Shown: in pieces, positions 25,022 through 33,283 of the stretch | Position numbering within the stretch: position 1 is the first letter of the stretch | How the letters are laid out: each line of letters opens with the position of its first letter | Assembly (NCBI GenBank): GCA_023426505.1 | Contig: JAFAAP010000074.1 | Coordinates: forward strand, 1 to 64,000 | Length of the DNA: 64,000 nt | Origin: Pseudomonadota bacterium | GTDB taxonomy: Bacteria > Pseudomonadota > Alphaproteobacteria > Rhizobiales > Beijerinckiaceae | Direction: 5' to 3' | Translations under genes and position numbers: made by a program | The notes under the pieces: generated by a model | Databases searched by the model: none | Seen by the model: only the letters and a program-made list of their open reading frames with translations | What the model was told of the DNA's origin: nothing

Positions 25022-27254
25022 GACAGGGGTATCGGGGTTCCATTTCCTCTCAGGTGGCGGCGAAGCGGGGGCGCTCATGCGCTCCTTGGATTGGTCCACA
25101 TCGCCGCTGGGAGAGCCGAGCCAATGGCCGCAGAGCCTCCGGGCGGTCGTGAGCCTCCTGCTCAATTCCAAGTTCCCGATGTTCATCGCTTGGGGGACAG
25201 AACTCGGCTTCGTCTACAATGACCCCTATGCCGAAATTCTCGGGGCAAAGCACCCAGCAGCGATGGGCCGTCGCTTCAAGGACATCTGGTTCGAGATTTG
25301 GGATGACATCGAGCCCTCAATCACCAAGGCGCTCGCGGGCGAGGCGACCTTCCACGAGGACCTGCCGCTGATGATGCGGCGCAAGGGCTTTGACGAACAG
25401 ACCTACTTCACCTTTTCCTACAGCCCGGTCCATGACGAGACCGGCGGAATTGGCGGCATGTTCTGCGCTTGCACCGAGACGACCAAGGAGGTCGAGGCCC
25501 GCACCGCGCTGCAAGCCGACAAGGAGGATTTGCACCGCCTGTTCACGCAGGCTCCCGGCTTCATAGCCGTCCTCCGTGGGCCAGAGCACGTCTTTGATCT
25601 CGTCAACGATGCCTACCAGCAACTCGTCGGCCATCGTGACTTGGTTGGCATGACTGTTCGAACGGCATTGCCCGAAGTCGTGAAACAAGGTTTCGTCGAA
25701 CTGCTGGATCAGGTCTACTCGACCGGAGAGCCGTTCGTTGGACGGCGGTTGCCGGTGAAACTCCAGCGGCAACCGTCTGGTCCTGCTGAAGATAGGTTCG
25801 TCGATTTTATCTATCAGCCGATCAGCGATGATAAGGGACAGGTCACCGGCATATTTGTCGAGGGCCACGATGTAACCGAGCAGGTGCAGGCTGAGGAGGC
25901 GCTGCGCGAGAGCGAGGCGCGGCTGCGAGCCATCTTTGAGCAATCCACGGGTGGGATCGTCCAGTGCGATGCAACCGGGCGCTTCACAATGCTCAACCAG
26001 CGGTTCTGTGAGATGGTCGGTTATACCGAGGCCGAACTGCTCGGGATGCGGATGCAGGACATCACTCATCCCGACGACTTGCTCGGCAGTGTGGCGCATT
26101 TCCGGCAGACGGTCGGGAATGGAACCAGCTTCGAGATCGAGAAACGTTACGTGCGCAAGGATGGGTCGTATGTGTGGGCGAATAGCTCTGTCGCCCCGAT
26201 CCACGATGAGGCTGGCCGGGTGCAGCAAGTTGTTGCGATGGTGATCGACATCACGGCGCGCAAGCGCGCCGAGCAAGTTGAGCGACGGCTCGCGGCGATC
26301 ATCGAGTCTTCTGATGATGCCATCCTGAGTATGGGCCTCGACGGCACGATCACAAGCTGGAACCAAGGCGCGGAACGGCTCTATGGCTACCGGGCCGAGG
26401 AGGTGATCGGCCAGCCCGTCATGATCTTGCTCCCCGAGGATAGGCAGGATGAGGAACCGAGAATTCTCGAACGCATCCGCTGGGGCGAGCGCGTCGAGCC
26501 CTATGAAACGGTGCGCTGCCGCAAGGACGGCAGTGCGGTCGAAGTATCGCTGACGGTTTCGCCGGTCAGAAATGCGGAAGGCCGAGTCATCGGCGCGTCG
26601 AAGATCGCACGTGACATCACCGAGCGCAGGCGGGCCGAGCGCCTGCAACAGACCCTGGTGCATGAACTGAACCATCGGGTGAAGAATATCCTGGCGACGG
26701 TGCAGGCCATCGCGCGGCAGAGCTTCCGCAGCGGCCCATTGGACAACCGGGCGCGCGAGGTTTTTGAAGCGCGCCTACAATCGCTGTCCCGAGCCCATGA
26801 CCTGCTCACACGCGAGAATTGGGATGGAGCCGAAATCGCGGCTGTTGTTAGCGAGGTTCTTGCGCCCTACCCGCGCCAGCGCTTTGAGATCGAAGGGACG
26901 CAACTGCGATTGCCGCCAAGGGTAGCCTTGGCACTGACCTTGGCATTGCATGAACTGGCGACCAACGCTGCCAAATACGGTGCGCTCTCGGTCCCAACGG
27001 GCCGGGTTGCAATCACGTGGGCGGTCACGCCCGGTGATCCGCCAAACCTCGCCTTGCGCTGGCAGGAGCGTGGCGGCCCTCCGGTGTCGCCGCCAGCCCA
27101 AAAGGGGTTCGGATCGCGGCTGATCGAGCGCAGCTTGGCGATGGAACTCGCGGGCGAGGTCCATATTACCTACGACCCTGCTGGGGTTATTTGCACCGTG
27201 AGCGCACCCATGCCCGCCGAGTGGGTGATTGGTGGGCGTGGGGAGGCTGCCTGA
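25011..27254 (+). CDS. Hybrid-free PAS sensor histidine kinase, HWE/HisKA_2 type
   Basis: This 747-residue soluble sensor kinase begins with a GAF/PAS-like domain (FPMFIAWGTELGFVYNDPYAEILG). At least three PAS repeats follow, two with PAC-type ends (ARLRAIFEQSTGGIVQCD, RLAAIIESSDDAILSM). The C-terminal HWE transmitter has the phosphoacceptor HELNHRVKNILATVQA near residue 550 and ALHELATNAAKYGAL as its N box. There are no transmembrane segments and no receiver domain. HWE kinases often sense light or redox state and feed the general stress pathway. No partner regulator is adjacent. Start is 25011 or the ATG at 25077. Confidence 0.88.
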   Translation: MPARTGVSGFHFLSGGGEAGALMRSLDWSTSPLGEPSQWPQSLRAVVSLLLNSKFPMFIAWGTELGFVYNDPYAEILGAKHPAAMGRRFKDIWFEIWDDIEPSITKALAGEATFHEDLPLMMRRKGFDEQTYFTFSYSPVHDETGGIGGMFCACTETTKEVEARTALQADKEDLHRLFTQAPGFIAVLRGPEHVFDLVNDAYQQLVGHRDLVGMTVRTALPEVVKQGFVELLDQVYSTGEPFVGRRLPVKLQRQPSGPAEDRFVDFIYQPISDDKGQVTGIFVEGHDVTEQVQAEEALRESEARLRAIFEQSTGGIVQCDATGRFTMLNQRFCEMVGYTEAELLGMRMQDITHPDDLLGSVAHFRQTVGNGTSFEIEKRYVRKDGSYVWANSSVAPIHDEAGRVQQVVAMVIDITARKRAEQVERRLAAIIESSDDAILSMGLDGTITSWNQGAERLYGYRAEEVIGQPVMILLPEDRQDEEPRILERIRWGERVEPYETVRCRKDGSAVEVSLTVSPVRNAEGRVIGASKIARDITERRRAERLQQTLVHELNHRVKNILATVQAIARQSFRSGPLDNRAREVFEARLQSLSRAHDLLTRENWDGAEIAAVVSEVLAPYPRQRFEIEGTQLRLPPRVALALTLALHELATNAAKYGALSVPTGRVAITWAVTPGDPPNLALRWQERGGPPVSPPAQKGFGSRLIERSLAMELAGEVHITYDPAGVICTVSAPMPAEWVIGGRGEAA

Positions 27255-27313
27255 ATATGTGAGCAGACCTGAGATCGGTTATTCTGTAGACGGACAGGCC
27301 GAACTGGTTTGAC

Positions 27314-27679
27314 CTAACTCGGTATCTTGAACTCGATCCTGATGCCACGGAACCCATGTGGTGCGTCGGCATCAACTTCGATGGCATGGGTCGGCTGAGG
27401 CGGCAGGCGTAGCGCCCTTGGCAGCACTGGACTGCTTGGCGGCCCTCCAGCAGGTGGAATGATGTTTCCCTGAGCGTCCCGGTTGACGTAGTTCGGGCGG
27501 GCGAGGACCACCATAATGCTCGGCCAGCGATGATGATGCAGGGCCTCGCGCTCACCCGGGTCCACCGTAACTTCGAGAACCCGAACTTCTTCGTCTTCAA
27601 ACAGTACACGATGGTTCTGGGGCGCTGCGATTACGGCATCGAGGTGTGGCGGCCAGTCGGCTGGGTCCTGATCACTCAT
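27314..27679 (-). CDS. Cupin-like hypothetical protein
   Basis: This 120-residue small beta-barrel candidate has the motif VLEVTVDPGEREALHHHRWPS, with three adjacent histidines as in metal-binding cupins, followed by IMVVLARPNYVNRDAQGN and a second strand region ending GFRGIRIEFK. The enzymatic role is unknown. ATG 27679 starts at MSDQDPADWPP; an upstream extension to 27715 adds no family sequence. It is convergent with the histidine kinase gene. Confidence 0.65.
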   Translation of the reverse strand: MSDQDPADWPPHLDAVIAAPQNHRVLFEDEEVRVLEVTVDPGEREALHHHRWPSIMVVLARPNYVNRDAQGNIIPPAGGPPSSPVLPRALRLPPQPTHAIEVDADAPHGFRGIRIEFKIPS

Positions 27680-27748
27680 GATCGACCTCGTCGGGAAAGA
27701 ACCCGAAGATACCACGAGCCACCCGAAAAGCCGAAAGTAGCGTCGGCA

Positions 27749-27764
27749 ATGCCCATTTTGAACC
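27749..27764 (+). repeat. 16 bp module-border repeat, copy C
   Basis: ATGCCCATTTTGAACC differs from copy B at two positions and shares the preceding GCA. It closes the ParD/kinase/cupin module on its right. Confidence 0.5.
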
Positions 27765-27850
27765 GATCTTAGCCGTCAGAGCCTTTGGGACCGGGACGGG
27801 TCGCAACTTACTCTGTCTCCATCTCGGCCAGCCTGACGGAGACCCAATCC

Positions 27851-28183
27851 ATGTTGTTTGCCGTCCTTCTGCGGGACAACCCCGAGCGCTTGCACCTTCG
27901 ACAGAGCCATGTTGACGAGCACTTGGCGTACGTCGCGGCCCAGGACGGCAGAATTATCGCTGGTGGCGCACTGCGACCTGAACCCGAGAACACCCCTCAA
28001 GGCGCTCTGTGGCTCGTATATGCCGATACGAAAGAGGCCGCACAGGCGCTCGTGGAGGGAGACCCGTTCTTCAAACTGGGGCTGCGCCAGTCCGTTGACA
28101 TCTTCCACTGGTCGAAAGGTTTCTGGTCCGAGCCTTTTGCTAGGTGCGTGAATGCCGTTCAAGGCACCCCAACCAACGCCTGA
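27851..28183 (+). CDS. YciI family protein
   Basis: This 110-residue YciI-like dimeric alpha+beta barrel protein begins MLFAVLLRDNPERLHLR, carries the conserved HVDEHLAYV (His-Asp pair) and GRIIAGGALR, and ends with the DPFFKLGLRQSV stretch typical of the family. Function is uncertain; relatives include chlorohydrolase-like enzymes. The ATG at 27851 is chosen because the family begins there, although the frame is open from 27785. Confidence 0.75.
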   Translation: MLFAVLLRDNPERLHLRQSHVDEHLAYVAAQDGRIIAGGALRPEPENTPQGALWLVYADTKEAAQALVEGDPFFKLGLRQSVDIFHWSKGFWSEPFARCVNAVQGTPTNA

Positions 28184-28297
28184 GTGCATCAGCATATTAG
28201 CTGTGTAAGGACCCTTGGGCTTTTCTCAGATCGGCTTGTTTAACCCATACAGGGACGGCAGAAGGATGTCACAATCTGTACCAATGGGGCAAATTTC

Positions 28298-28657
28298 ATG
28301 ATCAACCCGAACTTACGCAATCCTTTCGGCTACATCACGGGACCTCATTACGTCTACGTGATCGGGACCTGGGTTGGGAGCGAGATAGTACCAATCTATG
28401 TGGGTCGGGGTCGAGGAGATCGGGCCAAGAACTATTTTCGAGTGAGGGGGAACTACCTCTTGCCGAAGACGCACAATCCTGGTCTCAACATGAAGATGGC
28501 CGAGATCAGAAAGCGCGGCCAGGAATTGACAATAAATGCTGAGGATTTTGGCAGTTCGCTTTTTGGTGCAAAGCAGCGTGAAAAGGAACTAATTGCCAAA
28601 CACGGTCGGATCGACAAGGGAACGGGCACACTCTTCAACCGCAACTCAGGCGGCTAG
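28298..28657 (+). CDS. Small GIY-YIG-type nuclease domain protein
   Basis: This 119-residue protein is essentially one GIY-YIG domain. YVYVIG (18-23) and PIYVGRGRG (32-40) give the paired strands. Arg in GDRAKNYFR, Glu in GAKQREKELI (about 95-97) and Asn in FNRNSGG (114) occupy the expected active-site places. It is followed 16 bp later by a PD-(D/E)XK protein, so the two nucleases are likely co-transcribed. Confidence 0.65.
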   Translation: MINPNLRNPFGYITGPHYVYVIGTWVGSEIVPIYVGRGRGDRAKNYFRVRGNYLLPKTHNPGLNMKMAEIRKRGQELTINAEDFGSSLFGAKQREKELIAKHGRIDKGTGTLFNRNSGG

Positions 28658-28673
28658 TTCTCCGGTTGCGATT

Positions 28674-29327
28674 ATGAACACGTACGTACTCTCCGAAATG
28701 CCACAGCCCTTATCGTTGGCGGCAGCACTTGCGCAATTCAATCGAAAGGAGCGGTTCTGCCTATTGCGGGATGCTGTTGGGCAGCCGTTTGATCGGCTTG
28801 ATCCAAACTTCTGCAAACGTCTCGGAGCACTCCTGAAACTCGAAGTTCCTGCCGATGCTTGGTGGGCCTTCGATTACCACATCGACTGGCTCTTCGGGGC
28901 GCTCCTGATCCTCGCAAACAACACCAAGCCATTTGCGGAAATCGGGCCGCAGAAGAATCTTGGTCATGTCACGGGATCACAGGAAGATTGCGATCTCGTC
29001 ATCGCATTCGGCAAGACCCTCATCCTGGTCGAGGCCAAGACAGGGGGCTGGAGCAATGCCCAGATGGACAGCAAGATCAGCCGCTTGGCCTTGCTCGCGG
29101 TCCAGGACATCACTCCATACTTGGTGTTGACCTCACCTAAGAAGCCGACCCGACTGCAATCGCAAGGGTGGCCCGACTGGGCTCTCACTGCGGACAATCC
29201 GCGTGAGCCGTTCTGGCTCGAATTGCCCTTCATGAAGGATGTCAAAGAACCGCTGATGGTCAGCCGATGTGATCCGGATGGAGTCCCGTCTCGGTCAAGG
29301 GATCACTGGGGGGTATACCCTCCATAG
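28674..29327 (+). CDS. PD-(D/E)XK nuclease-like hypothetical protein
   Basis: This 217-residue protein has a restriction-nuclease-like core: acidic Asp in EDCDLVIAFG (D107), then a hydrophobic strand and ILVEAK (E120, K122), the D-x(n)-E-x-K pattern, followed by TGGWSNAQM. The N-terminal region is helical. ATG 28674 was chosen because upstream sequence in this frame lies inside the GIY-YIG gene. Together with that gene it may form a two-nuclease module; the target is unknown. Confidence 0.65.
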   Translation: MNTYVLSEMPQPLSLAAALAQFNRKERFCLLRDAVGQPFDRLDPNFCKRLGALLKLEVPADAWWAFDYHIDWLFGALLILANNTKPFAEIGPQKNLGHVTGSQEDCDLVIAFGKTLILVEAKTGGWSNAQMDSKISRLALLAVQDITPYLVLTSPKKPTRLQSQGWPDWALTADNPREPFWLELPFMKDVKEPLMVSRCDPDGVPSRSRDHWGVYPP

Positions 29328-30179
29328 GACTCGGGTTGATGTCGGAAAAGAGTATGAGCCCAAGCTGCACTTCGTTTCGCTTAGGCTGTTGAATGGGCTG
29401 AAAGCTGGCGCTTATCAGCCCATTCAACGATGATTTGGATAATTCTCTCCAAGGGCCCAATATCATCCAATTCGCTAGATTGATGCAGACTTCTAATCCC
29501 CCGTCCCTACAAAGGCCGATAGCTCGACGGTCCAATGTCGAGCGTCCTGTTGCAGAGACGAGGGAGAAGTTTGAAAGGGGTCATCCACTTTCGCTGAGTA
29601 TCAGCCGGGAACTGGCGACGTATCCCTATTACCGGGAAGCAGGTGGCTGCCCGAGCCCTGCTTGTGTTCGCCCTTCTCGAAGGCCCAAAGCCTTCCAGCG
29701 GTTCATCGCGTACGCGATGGCGTCTGCACCAAGCCAATTCCTCGTTGACCGAGTGCAGATGGATCGTCGTCAATCTTCAGACGGAGCGATCCTCTTTGTG
29801 ACGCCTTGGCGGGGATTGGACCCGTCACGAGCAGCGTCGATCTCGTCGGCCCCTCTGCCTCATCGGGCCGGTCTTGGTCCCGGCCACTGTCTTGGGGCGG
29901 CGGCGACCCCGGTGATCCGCCTGAGGGTATTTCAACATCCGAGTTGGATGACAGTATGCTCTTATTTATCCACTGGGCAGACTTCACGTGCAATATTATT
30001 CGCATAGTTAGCAACTGAGGACGAACTTCATCCTTAGCCTCAACCGGCGAAGTTCGTGCTGAAAGCAAATCGCACAAATTCGCGTTGCTGAGACAAGGCT
30101 CCGCAAGTTATTCAAATCGCAGCCCAGGCATTTTGCGCCAAGAACGGGCTATTCATCCTTGAAATTTAGAGAATTTATC
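29328..30179. other. Island stretch without a convincing gene
   Basis: Open frames here (for example 29435-30007) give Ser/Pro/Arg-rich products with no domain-like pattern. The only structure I see is the hairpin at 29388-29428. It may be decayed coding sequence. Confidence 0.5.
29388..29428. repeat. Long inverted repeat / hairpin
   Basis: Arms GTTGAATGGGCTGA (29388-29401) and TCAGCCCATTCAAC (29415-29428) match over 14 bp. The stem continues through AAGC/GCTT with one bulged A to a TGGC loop. There is no T-run after it. Confidence 0.6.
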
Positions 30180-30629
30180 ATGACGACAATCCAAGATGCC
30201 CGCGACGCGGGCGACACAAGTATTCTGACTGGCCCGCGCCGTCGCTTTTCCTCCCGCAACCGCTCGAAGCCTGATCCCCTGCCCCGCCCTGCGAAACCAG
30301 CGGATCATCCGGAGGCAATCTTCGAATTCGACCTTGAAGTGCTCCAAGTGACCCCTGTCCGTAATTGGATGACAGATGACTACCGCGACTTTCATTGGGC
30401 TCCCGATGTGTGCAGCCTGAGTGAAATGGTTGATGTCATCGAATGGCTCGTTGAGCGTGGGCACCAAGGTCGCTATCGGCTGTTCACTCGGACAGCCGCG
30501 AAGGTTCAGGTTGACCTCCTCGATAATACTGCTGCCGTGGACTTCAAACTCCGGTGGGAAAACGCGAAACTCGTCTATACGTACGAACAGGGATGGATCG
30601 AGTTTAATTCTCGCACGCGGGATATCTGA
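30180..30629 (+). CDS. Hypothetical island protein, 149 residues
   Basis: I do not recognise this protein. The N-terminal 45 residues are Arg/Pro-rich and probably disordered. The rest looks folded: VTPVRNWMTDDYRDFHWAP, SLSEMVDVIEWLVERGHQG, then VQVDLLDNTAAVDFKLRWENAKLV. ATG at 30180 is used; an in-frame start at 30159 is also possible. No partner gene is adjacent. Confidence 0.5.
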   Translation: MTTIQDARDAGDTSILTGPRRRFSSRNRSKPDPLPRPAKPADHPEAIFEFDLEVLQVTPVRNWMTDDYRDFHWAPDVCSLSEMVDVIEWLVERGHQGRYRLFTRTAAKVQVDLLDNTAAVDFKLRWENAKLVYTYEQGWIEFNSRTRDI

Positions 30630-30993
30630 TAGCGGTTTGAATGGACTGTTGAAGGCAAGCCGGAGTCAATGACTTCCACTGGTTCGGCCACGCCTGATGT
30701 CGAATCAGGTGATCCGGCTGCTGCCACTTTACGGAGCACCTCGGTAGAGCGATGGCAGATTGTGTTGGTAGGCCGAAGAACATCAGCTTCACGCAGCGCA
30801 CAACATTTGGAGCGGCTCACAATTACCGAGAGCCGCACCGAACCACCTCATGATCCCCAAACACTGACGATATCTATTCGGAGCCCTGAACCAATGACCA
30901 CGACGCTCTGGAGCCGTCTCTCAGTCGAGTCTCGAAGACCGGGTAGCCATCCCCGGTCCCAGCGTTTTGCCGGTGCACCTTTGAGTATTTTCA
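30630..30993. other. Intergenic stretch before the recombinase operon
   Basis: A frame at 30669-31031 is open but its product is Ser/Thr/Arg-rich without domain-like features and overlaps the better candidate at 30994. I see no promoter or repeat that I can support. Confidence 0.4.
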
Positions 30994-31149
30994 GTGACCA
31001 CAACGAATTCCGGCAATTGCAGTCGGGATAACAAGAACCACAAGCAATTCAGCCCAGAAGTGCGTGCGGGTTGGCAGCGCTTCCTAGAAGTTCTCGCAAT
31101 CAGGATTGTGAGGGAAGAGCGTCAAAAACAACAGGCGGCCAAGGGATGA
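30994..31149 (+). CDS. Small basic protein preceding the serine integrase
   Basis: This candidate 51-residue protein starts with GTG 30994 and ends 4 bp before the recombinase ATG. The product is basic and helical in its second half (FSPEVRAGWQRFLEVLAIRI, then REERQKQQAAKG). Its position suggests co-translation with the recombinase; it could be a small DNA-binding helper or a leader peptide. There is no homology evidence. Confidence 0.45.
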   Translation: MTTTNSGNCSRDNKNHKQFSPEVRAGWQRFLEVLAIRIVREERQKQQAAKG

Positions 31150-31153
31150 GGCA

Positions 31154-32824
31154 ATGAAGAAAGTCGGAATTTACGCACGGTTCTCGAATGAGAAGTCAAA
31201 CGAGAAGTCCAACGATGATCAGATTGTCTACTGCCAGGAGTTCGCGGCCCGGCAGCCCGGTTGGCAGGTAGTTGAAGTATTCCAAGACGCGGCAATCTCT
31301 GCGAGCGCGATCAGGGGTCGCCCTGGAGCCGAAGCGATAATCAAGGCGGCTCTCAACGGGCAGATCGACATTATCCTGGCTGAGCACGCCGACCGCATTA
31401 GCCGGAGCACCACCGACATGTCGGCATTGATGGATCACGCCGACTTCCACGGCTTCGAGGTCTGGGCGGTCAACAATGGTGGGAAACTCAGCAAAGTCAT
31501 GGCGAGCGTGACCACCGCAATGACTCAAGAGCAGCGCGAGGAGACAGGCCGCAAGGTTCATCGCGGCATGAAGCCGAAATTTGAGCGTGATGGCCTGCAT
31601 ATGGGTGGGCGTCCGTACGGCTACCATCTGAAGCATGAGATTACGGACAAAGTTTCCGATAGGGGTCGTCTTCTGGTCAATGACGCCGAGGCGGAAGTCA
31701 TCCGCCGCATCTTTGCGGAACGTCTTGCAGGCAATACACCCCGGCAGATTGCTCAGGGTTTGAACAAGGACGGCATCCCGGCTCCCCGTGGTGGCCGGTG
31801 GAATGCCTCTACCATTAACGGGATGAAGAAGCGGGGCACAGGTATCCTCAACAATACGCTCTACGTGGGCCGTCCGACCTGGAACAAGAACCACATGCGG
31901 AAGGTGGTTGGCGAAGCTGAGAAGCGCGTCATCCGCCCACGGGACAAAAGTGAACATGTTACCCGCGAAGAGCCTGAATATCGGATTGTCGATGAGGAGA
32001 TATTCTTGGCAGTCCAGCGGCTGAAGGAGGAGCGTGCCCACGTCCCTCCCCCTAAGCAGCGGAAGGCTAAGCGGCTGCTCTCTGGCCTGCTGCGTTGCGG
32101 TTGCTGCGGCAGTGGCATGTCCGTGAAGGGGCGCGACAAGACGGGGAAAATGCGCATCCAGTGCTCGCGGCACCATGAAAGCGGAGACTGCCCCAATCCA
32201 GTCATGACTTATGTGGAGATTGTCGAGCGTAAGGTCATCGACACAGTCCTTGGGCTCTTTTCCTCGCCCGAGGACATCAATGTCCTACTGAAGAATGCGC
32301 GGGCCGAGGCCCGGAGGGACGTAGGCGACAAGATCAATGAGCGGTCGAAGCTGGAGCGTCGCTTGGGCGAATTGGAGCGTGAGGTCGAGAAACTCACCGA
32401 CCTGCTCATGCGTGGTGTCGGGGTGGAGGCGGTGCTCGACCAACGTGTAAAATCAGCGTACGCGGAAAAGACCGTGATTGAGACCAAGCTGTCAGTCCTT
32501 GGCAAGGATAAACCCGACAATGTTATCGACATCCACCCTGCCGCCCTGAAGAAGGTCTTGGCTTGTGCAACGGAGTTGCGCGAAATGATGGAGCGTGGTG
32601 ACATGGAAGGCGACCACGCCCTATCAGAAGCGTTCCGCTTTTTCCTTCACAGCATCGTAGTGCATAAGGCTGAGGGATGGCGCAAGGAGCCAACAGTCGA
32701 GATTCACAGTCCGTGGATGGCTTTTACTGCGAATCCGCCGACAGCCGATGCCACTGCATCCAGTCTGTCGGGGGGATTGATGGTAGCGGAGGAGGGATTT
32801 GAACCCCCGACACAAGGATTATGA
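31154..32824 (+). CDS. Large serine recombinase (site-specific integrase)
   Basis: This recombinase of up to 556 residues integrates or excises the island. Resolvase-type catalytic domain: residues 1-150, with the Ser nucleophile in ARFSNEKS. Recombinase domain: about 165-280, with NKDGIPAPRGGRWNAST. Zinc ribbon: LLRCGCCGSGM...CSRHH...C, about 312-350. Coiled-coil: about 385-440. The last 15 or so residues (MVAEEGFEPPTQGL) are encoded by the tRNA-Met gene read in antisense and are not part of a conserved fold. The stop codon lies inside the tRNA, as expected when attR falls in the tRNA end. Confidence 0.9.
   Translation: MKKVGIYARFSNEKSNEKSNDDQIVYCQEFAARQPGWQVVEVFQDAAISASAIRGRPGAEAIIKAALNGQIDIILAEHADRISRSTTDMSALMDHADFHGFEVWAVNNGGKLSKVMASVTTAMTQEQREETGRKVHRGMKPKFERDGLHMGGRPYGYHLKHEITDKVSDRGRLLVNDAEAEVIRRIFAERLAGNTPRQIAQGLNKDGIPAPRGGRWNASTINGMKKRGTGILNNTLYVGRPTWNKNHMRKVVGEAEKRVIRPRDKSEHVTREEPEYRIVDEEIFLAVQRLKEERAHVPPPKQRKAKRLLSGLLRCGCCGSGMSVKGRDKTGKMRIQCSRHHESGDCPNPVMTYVEIVERKVIDTVLGLFSSPEDINVLLKNARAEARRDVGDKINERSKLERRLGELEREVEKLTDLLMRGVGVEAVLDQRVKSAYAEKTVIETKLSVLGKDKPDNVIDIHPAALKKVLACATELREMMERGDMEGDHALSEAFRFFLHSIVVHKAEGWRKEPTVEIHSPWMAFTANPPTADATASSLSGGLMVAEEGFEPPTQGL
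32779..32792. repeat. Candidate attR within tRNA-Met 3' end
   Basis: gatggtagcggagg is identical to 8284-8297 and contains the acceptor 3' strand and CCA of the tRNA-Met gene (minus strand). Confidence 0.6.
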
Positions 32825-32857
32825 TTCCTCTGCTCTGACCAACTGAGCTACTCCGCC
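32781..32857 (-). tRNA. tRNA-Met(CAT), elongator
   Basis: The 77 nt cloverleaf includes an encoded CCA. The acceptor pairs GGCGGAG with CTCCGCT (one G-T pair at the end), the D arm is GCTC/GAGC, the anticodon loop is ATCATAA with CAT, and the TpsiC loop is TTCAAAT with a GGGGG/CCCTC stem. The G1-T72 pair and anticodon stem differ from initiator tRNA, so it is the elongator. The 3' end is the island integration site. Confidence 0.95.
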
Positions 32858-32976
32858 CCAGGCACCGGGGAGCCCCCCGTGTCAGACAGGGGCGATATAG
32901 GGAAGGTTGGCCCCCGGTGTCAAGAATGACCCGCGGGCTGCATGCTCTTTTATAGTCCCTGCAGCCTTTTTGAGGC

Positions 32977-33192
32977 TCACCCCTTCTTCATTCGCCAGAG
33001 CTGGAAGCCCTCGGCCGTGATCGCCTGCTCGATCACCCGGCGCGAGAACTTATGCGGAGGGGCCTCGCGGGAGCCGAGGGTTCCGGTCAGTCCCCACGGG
33101 CCGTACTTCGCCGGAAGCTTGCTTCCCGTCTCGTCGCTCGCAAAGGCGTGAAGATCTTCCCTGGCTTGGGAGGCGAACATGAAGATGCGCAT
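32977..33192 (-). CDS. Conserved small hypothetical protein
   Basis: This 71-residue protein follows a pattern I associate with short rhizobial hypothetical proteins: MRIFMFASQAREDLHAFASD, then KYGPWGLTG, PPHKFSRRVIEQAITAEGFQ and an LWRMKK end. No function is known. ATG 33192. It sits between tRNA-Met and the methyltransferase gene. Confidence 0.65.
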   Translation of the reverse strand: MRIFMFASQAREDLHAFASDETGSKLPAKYGPWGLTGTLGSREAPPHKFSRRVIEQAITAEGFQLWRMKKG

Positions 33193-33283
33193 GACGAGGA
33201 CTTTCGCTGTATAGAACGGGACTTAGCCCGGAAAGATAGGGCAACGTCCCGAAAAGTCATCTCGTGCAGCCGCAGCTCCTGCC

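Larger units (their letters stand above)
8284..32792. mobile_element. Genomic island integrated at the 3' end of tRNA-Met
   Basis: A 24.5 kb segment is bounded by a 14 bp direct repeat (gatggtagcggagg). The right copy forms the acceptor end of the tRNA-Met gene. A large serine recombinase lies just inside the right end and reads into the tRNA. Contents are typical accessory genes: type I restriction-modification, ImmA/IrrE, Beta-family, DUF4917, GIY-YIG nucleases, resolvase, an orphan antitoxin and hypotheticals. I see no conjugation or phage structural genes, so the element is probably mobilised by its recombinase alone or is a decayed remnant. Confidence 0.7.

Noticed and set aside
25317..26675. 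A 452-residue minus-strand frame opposite the histidine kinase
   Set aside because: It mirrors the kinase codons, lacks any domain pattern, and the opposite strand has clear PAS and HWE motifs.
29435..30007. A 190-residue plus-strand frame in the island gap
   Set aside because: No domain-like periodicity and no ribosome binding site; several competing frames of similar quality on both strands.
30669..31031. A 120-residue plus-strand frame
   Set aside because: Ser/Thr/Arg-rich without domain features; it overlaps the better-placed small gene at 30994.
32779..32824. C-terminal VAEEGFEPPTQGL of the integrase as a conserved domain
   Set aside because: It is the antisense reading of the tRNA-Met gene and appears in many mispredicted proteins; it reports the integration site, not a fold.
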